From Actinomycetota bacterium (lineage in GTDB: Bacteria > Actinomycetota > Acidimicrobiia > Acidimicrobiales > GCA-2861595): DNA of 6,187 bases. Each line of letters begins with the position of its first letter. Position 1 is the first letter of the stretch. The position numbers and the translations under genes are program-made. Shown one piece after another: positions 5,994 to 6,187 of this stretch. The notes under the pieces were generated by a model. The model did no database searches. It was not told where the DNA came from and was given only the letters and a program-made list of their open reading frames with translations. The stretch lies in the NCBI GenBank assembly GCA_016781225.1, contig JADDQT010000123.1, positions 1 through 6,187 of the forward strand, read 5' to 3'.

Positions 5994-6187
5994 TCAGGCG
6001 TTGGCGGGCCCCAGGGCCTCGTCGACCTGGTCGATGAGGCGGGCGGTACAGCTGGTCATCTCCACCAGTGGGAGGGCCTCGCTCATGACCCGCTCGGCCA
6101 GGAGGGCGTAGGCGTCCGCCGCCGGGCCGGAGTCCGCCAGCGAGGCCGGCTCTCCGGCGTCGCCGCCTGCGGCCAGGGCGGGGTCGA
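5994..6187 (-). CDS. C-terminal end of a convergent gene, product unknown (partial)
   Basis: The minus strand is open from the right edge to a TGA at 5996-5994, giving the last 63 residues of a protein. G or C occupies the third position in 59 of 63 codons, as expected of a real gene here. The visible part begins with an Ala/Gly/Pro-rich, probably flexible stretch (DPALAAGGDAGEPASLADSG). It continues as an amphipathic helical region (ADAYALLAERVMSEALPLVE, then MTSCTARLIDQVDEAL) and ends in GPANA. There is one Cys and no membrane segment. I do not recognise the family. Its stop faces the permease stop with only 7 nt between, so the two genes converge, and no clear terminator hairpin lies in the gap. 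Confidence 0.65.
   Translation of the reverse strand, partial: DPALAAGGDAGEPASLADSGPAADAYALLAERVMSEALPLVEMTSCTARLIDQVDEALGPANA

Noticed and set aside
6004..6020. Possible hairpin around GGCCCCAGGGCC as a terminator between the convergent genes
   Set aside because: The loop would be only about two bases, there is no following T-run, and the sequence lies inside the coding region of the minus-strand gene.
4630..6111. A 493-codon open plus-strand frame overlapping the permease
   Set aside because: The translation is Arg/Pro/Gly-rich low-complexity sequence typical of an alternative frame, and the permease frame has membrane helices and FtsX motifs over the same DNA.

Overview
The window is about 6.2 kb of very GC-rich DNA with densely packed genes, strong G/C preference at third codon positions, GTG starts and almost no purine-rich Shine-Dalgarno sequences. 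This fits a high-GC actinobacterium. Three gene starts share a CTAGNCTCC element 7-8 nt upstream, the layout expected of leaderless transcripts and common in Actinobacteria. An acidimicrobial-type lineage is my guess, but the sequence does not prove it. Nothing suggests a mobile element: there are no tRNA or rRNA genes, insertion sequences, CRISPR repeats or attachment sites.

Layout. Positions 1-78 (minus) hold what looks like the first 26 codons of a divergent gene that runs off the left edge. Positions 79-184 form a divergent promoter region with back-to-back CTAGNCTCC elements and a 12-bp palindrome roughly midway between them. On the plus strand follow a small FxsA-family membrane protein (185-571) and, overlapping its stop codon, a 587-residue soluble regulator (565-2328). 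After 41 nt and a third CTAGNCTCC element comes a two-gene ABC transporter of the MacB/LolD-FtsX type: the ATPase (2370-3095) and a 960-residue permease (3104-5986). The permease stop faces, 7 nt away, the stop of a convergent minus-strand gene (5994-6187), of which only the last 63 codons are visible.

Most unusual gene. The regulator combines an N-terminal MerR/excisionase-type helix-turn-helix, a helical middle, one PAS domain and a C-terminal module that has the layout of a histidine kinase but lacks its catalytic residues. The phospho-acceptor His position is Gly, the N-box Asn is Gln, the G1 Asp is Gly and the GLGL box reads DEEQ. I interpret it as a pseudo-histidine kinase fused to a DNA-binding domain, that is, a one-component or scaffold regulator and not a phosphotransfer kinase.

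How the genes may work together. The fxsA-regulator overlap implies coupled translation and perhaps a shared membrane-related task. The downstream transporter has complete ATPase motifs and a duplicated FtsX-like permease, so it should be active in export, lipid or lipoprotein handling, or mechanotransmission. Its substrate cannot be told from the sequence. It has its own putative promoter, so control by the upstream regulator is possible but not shown.
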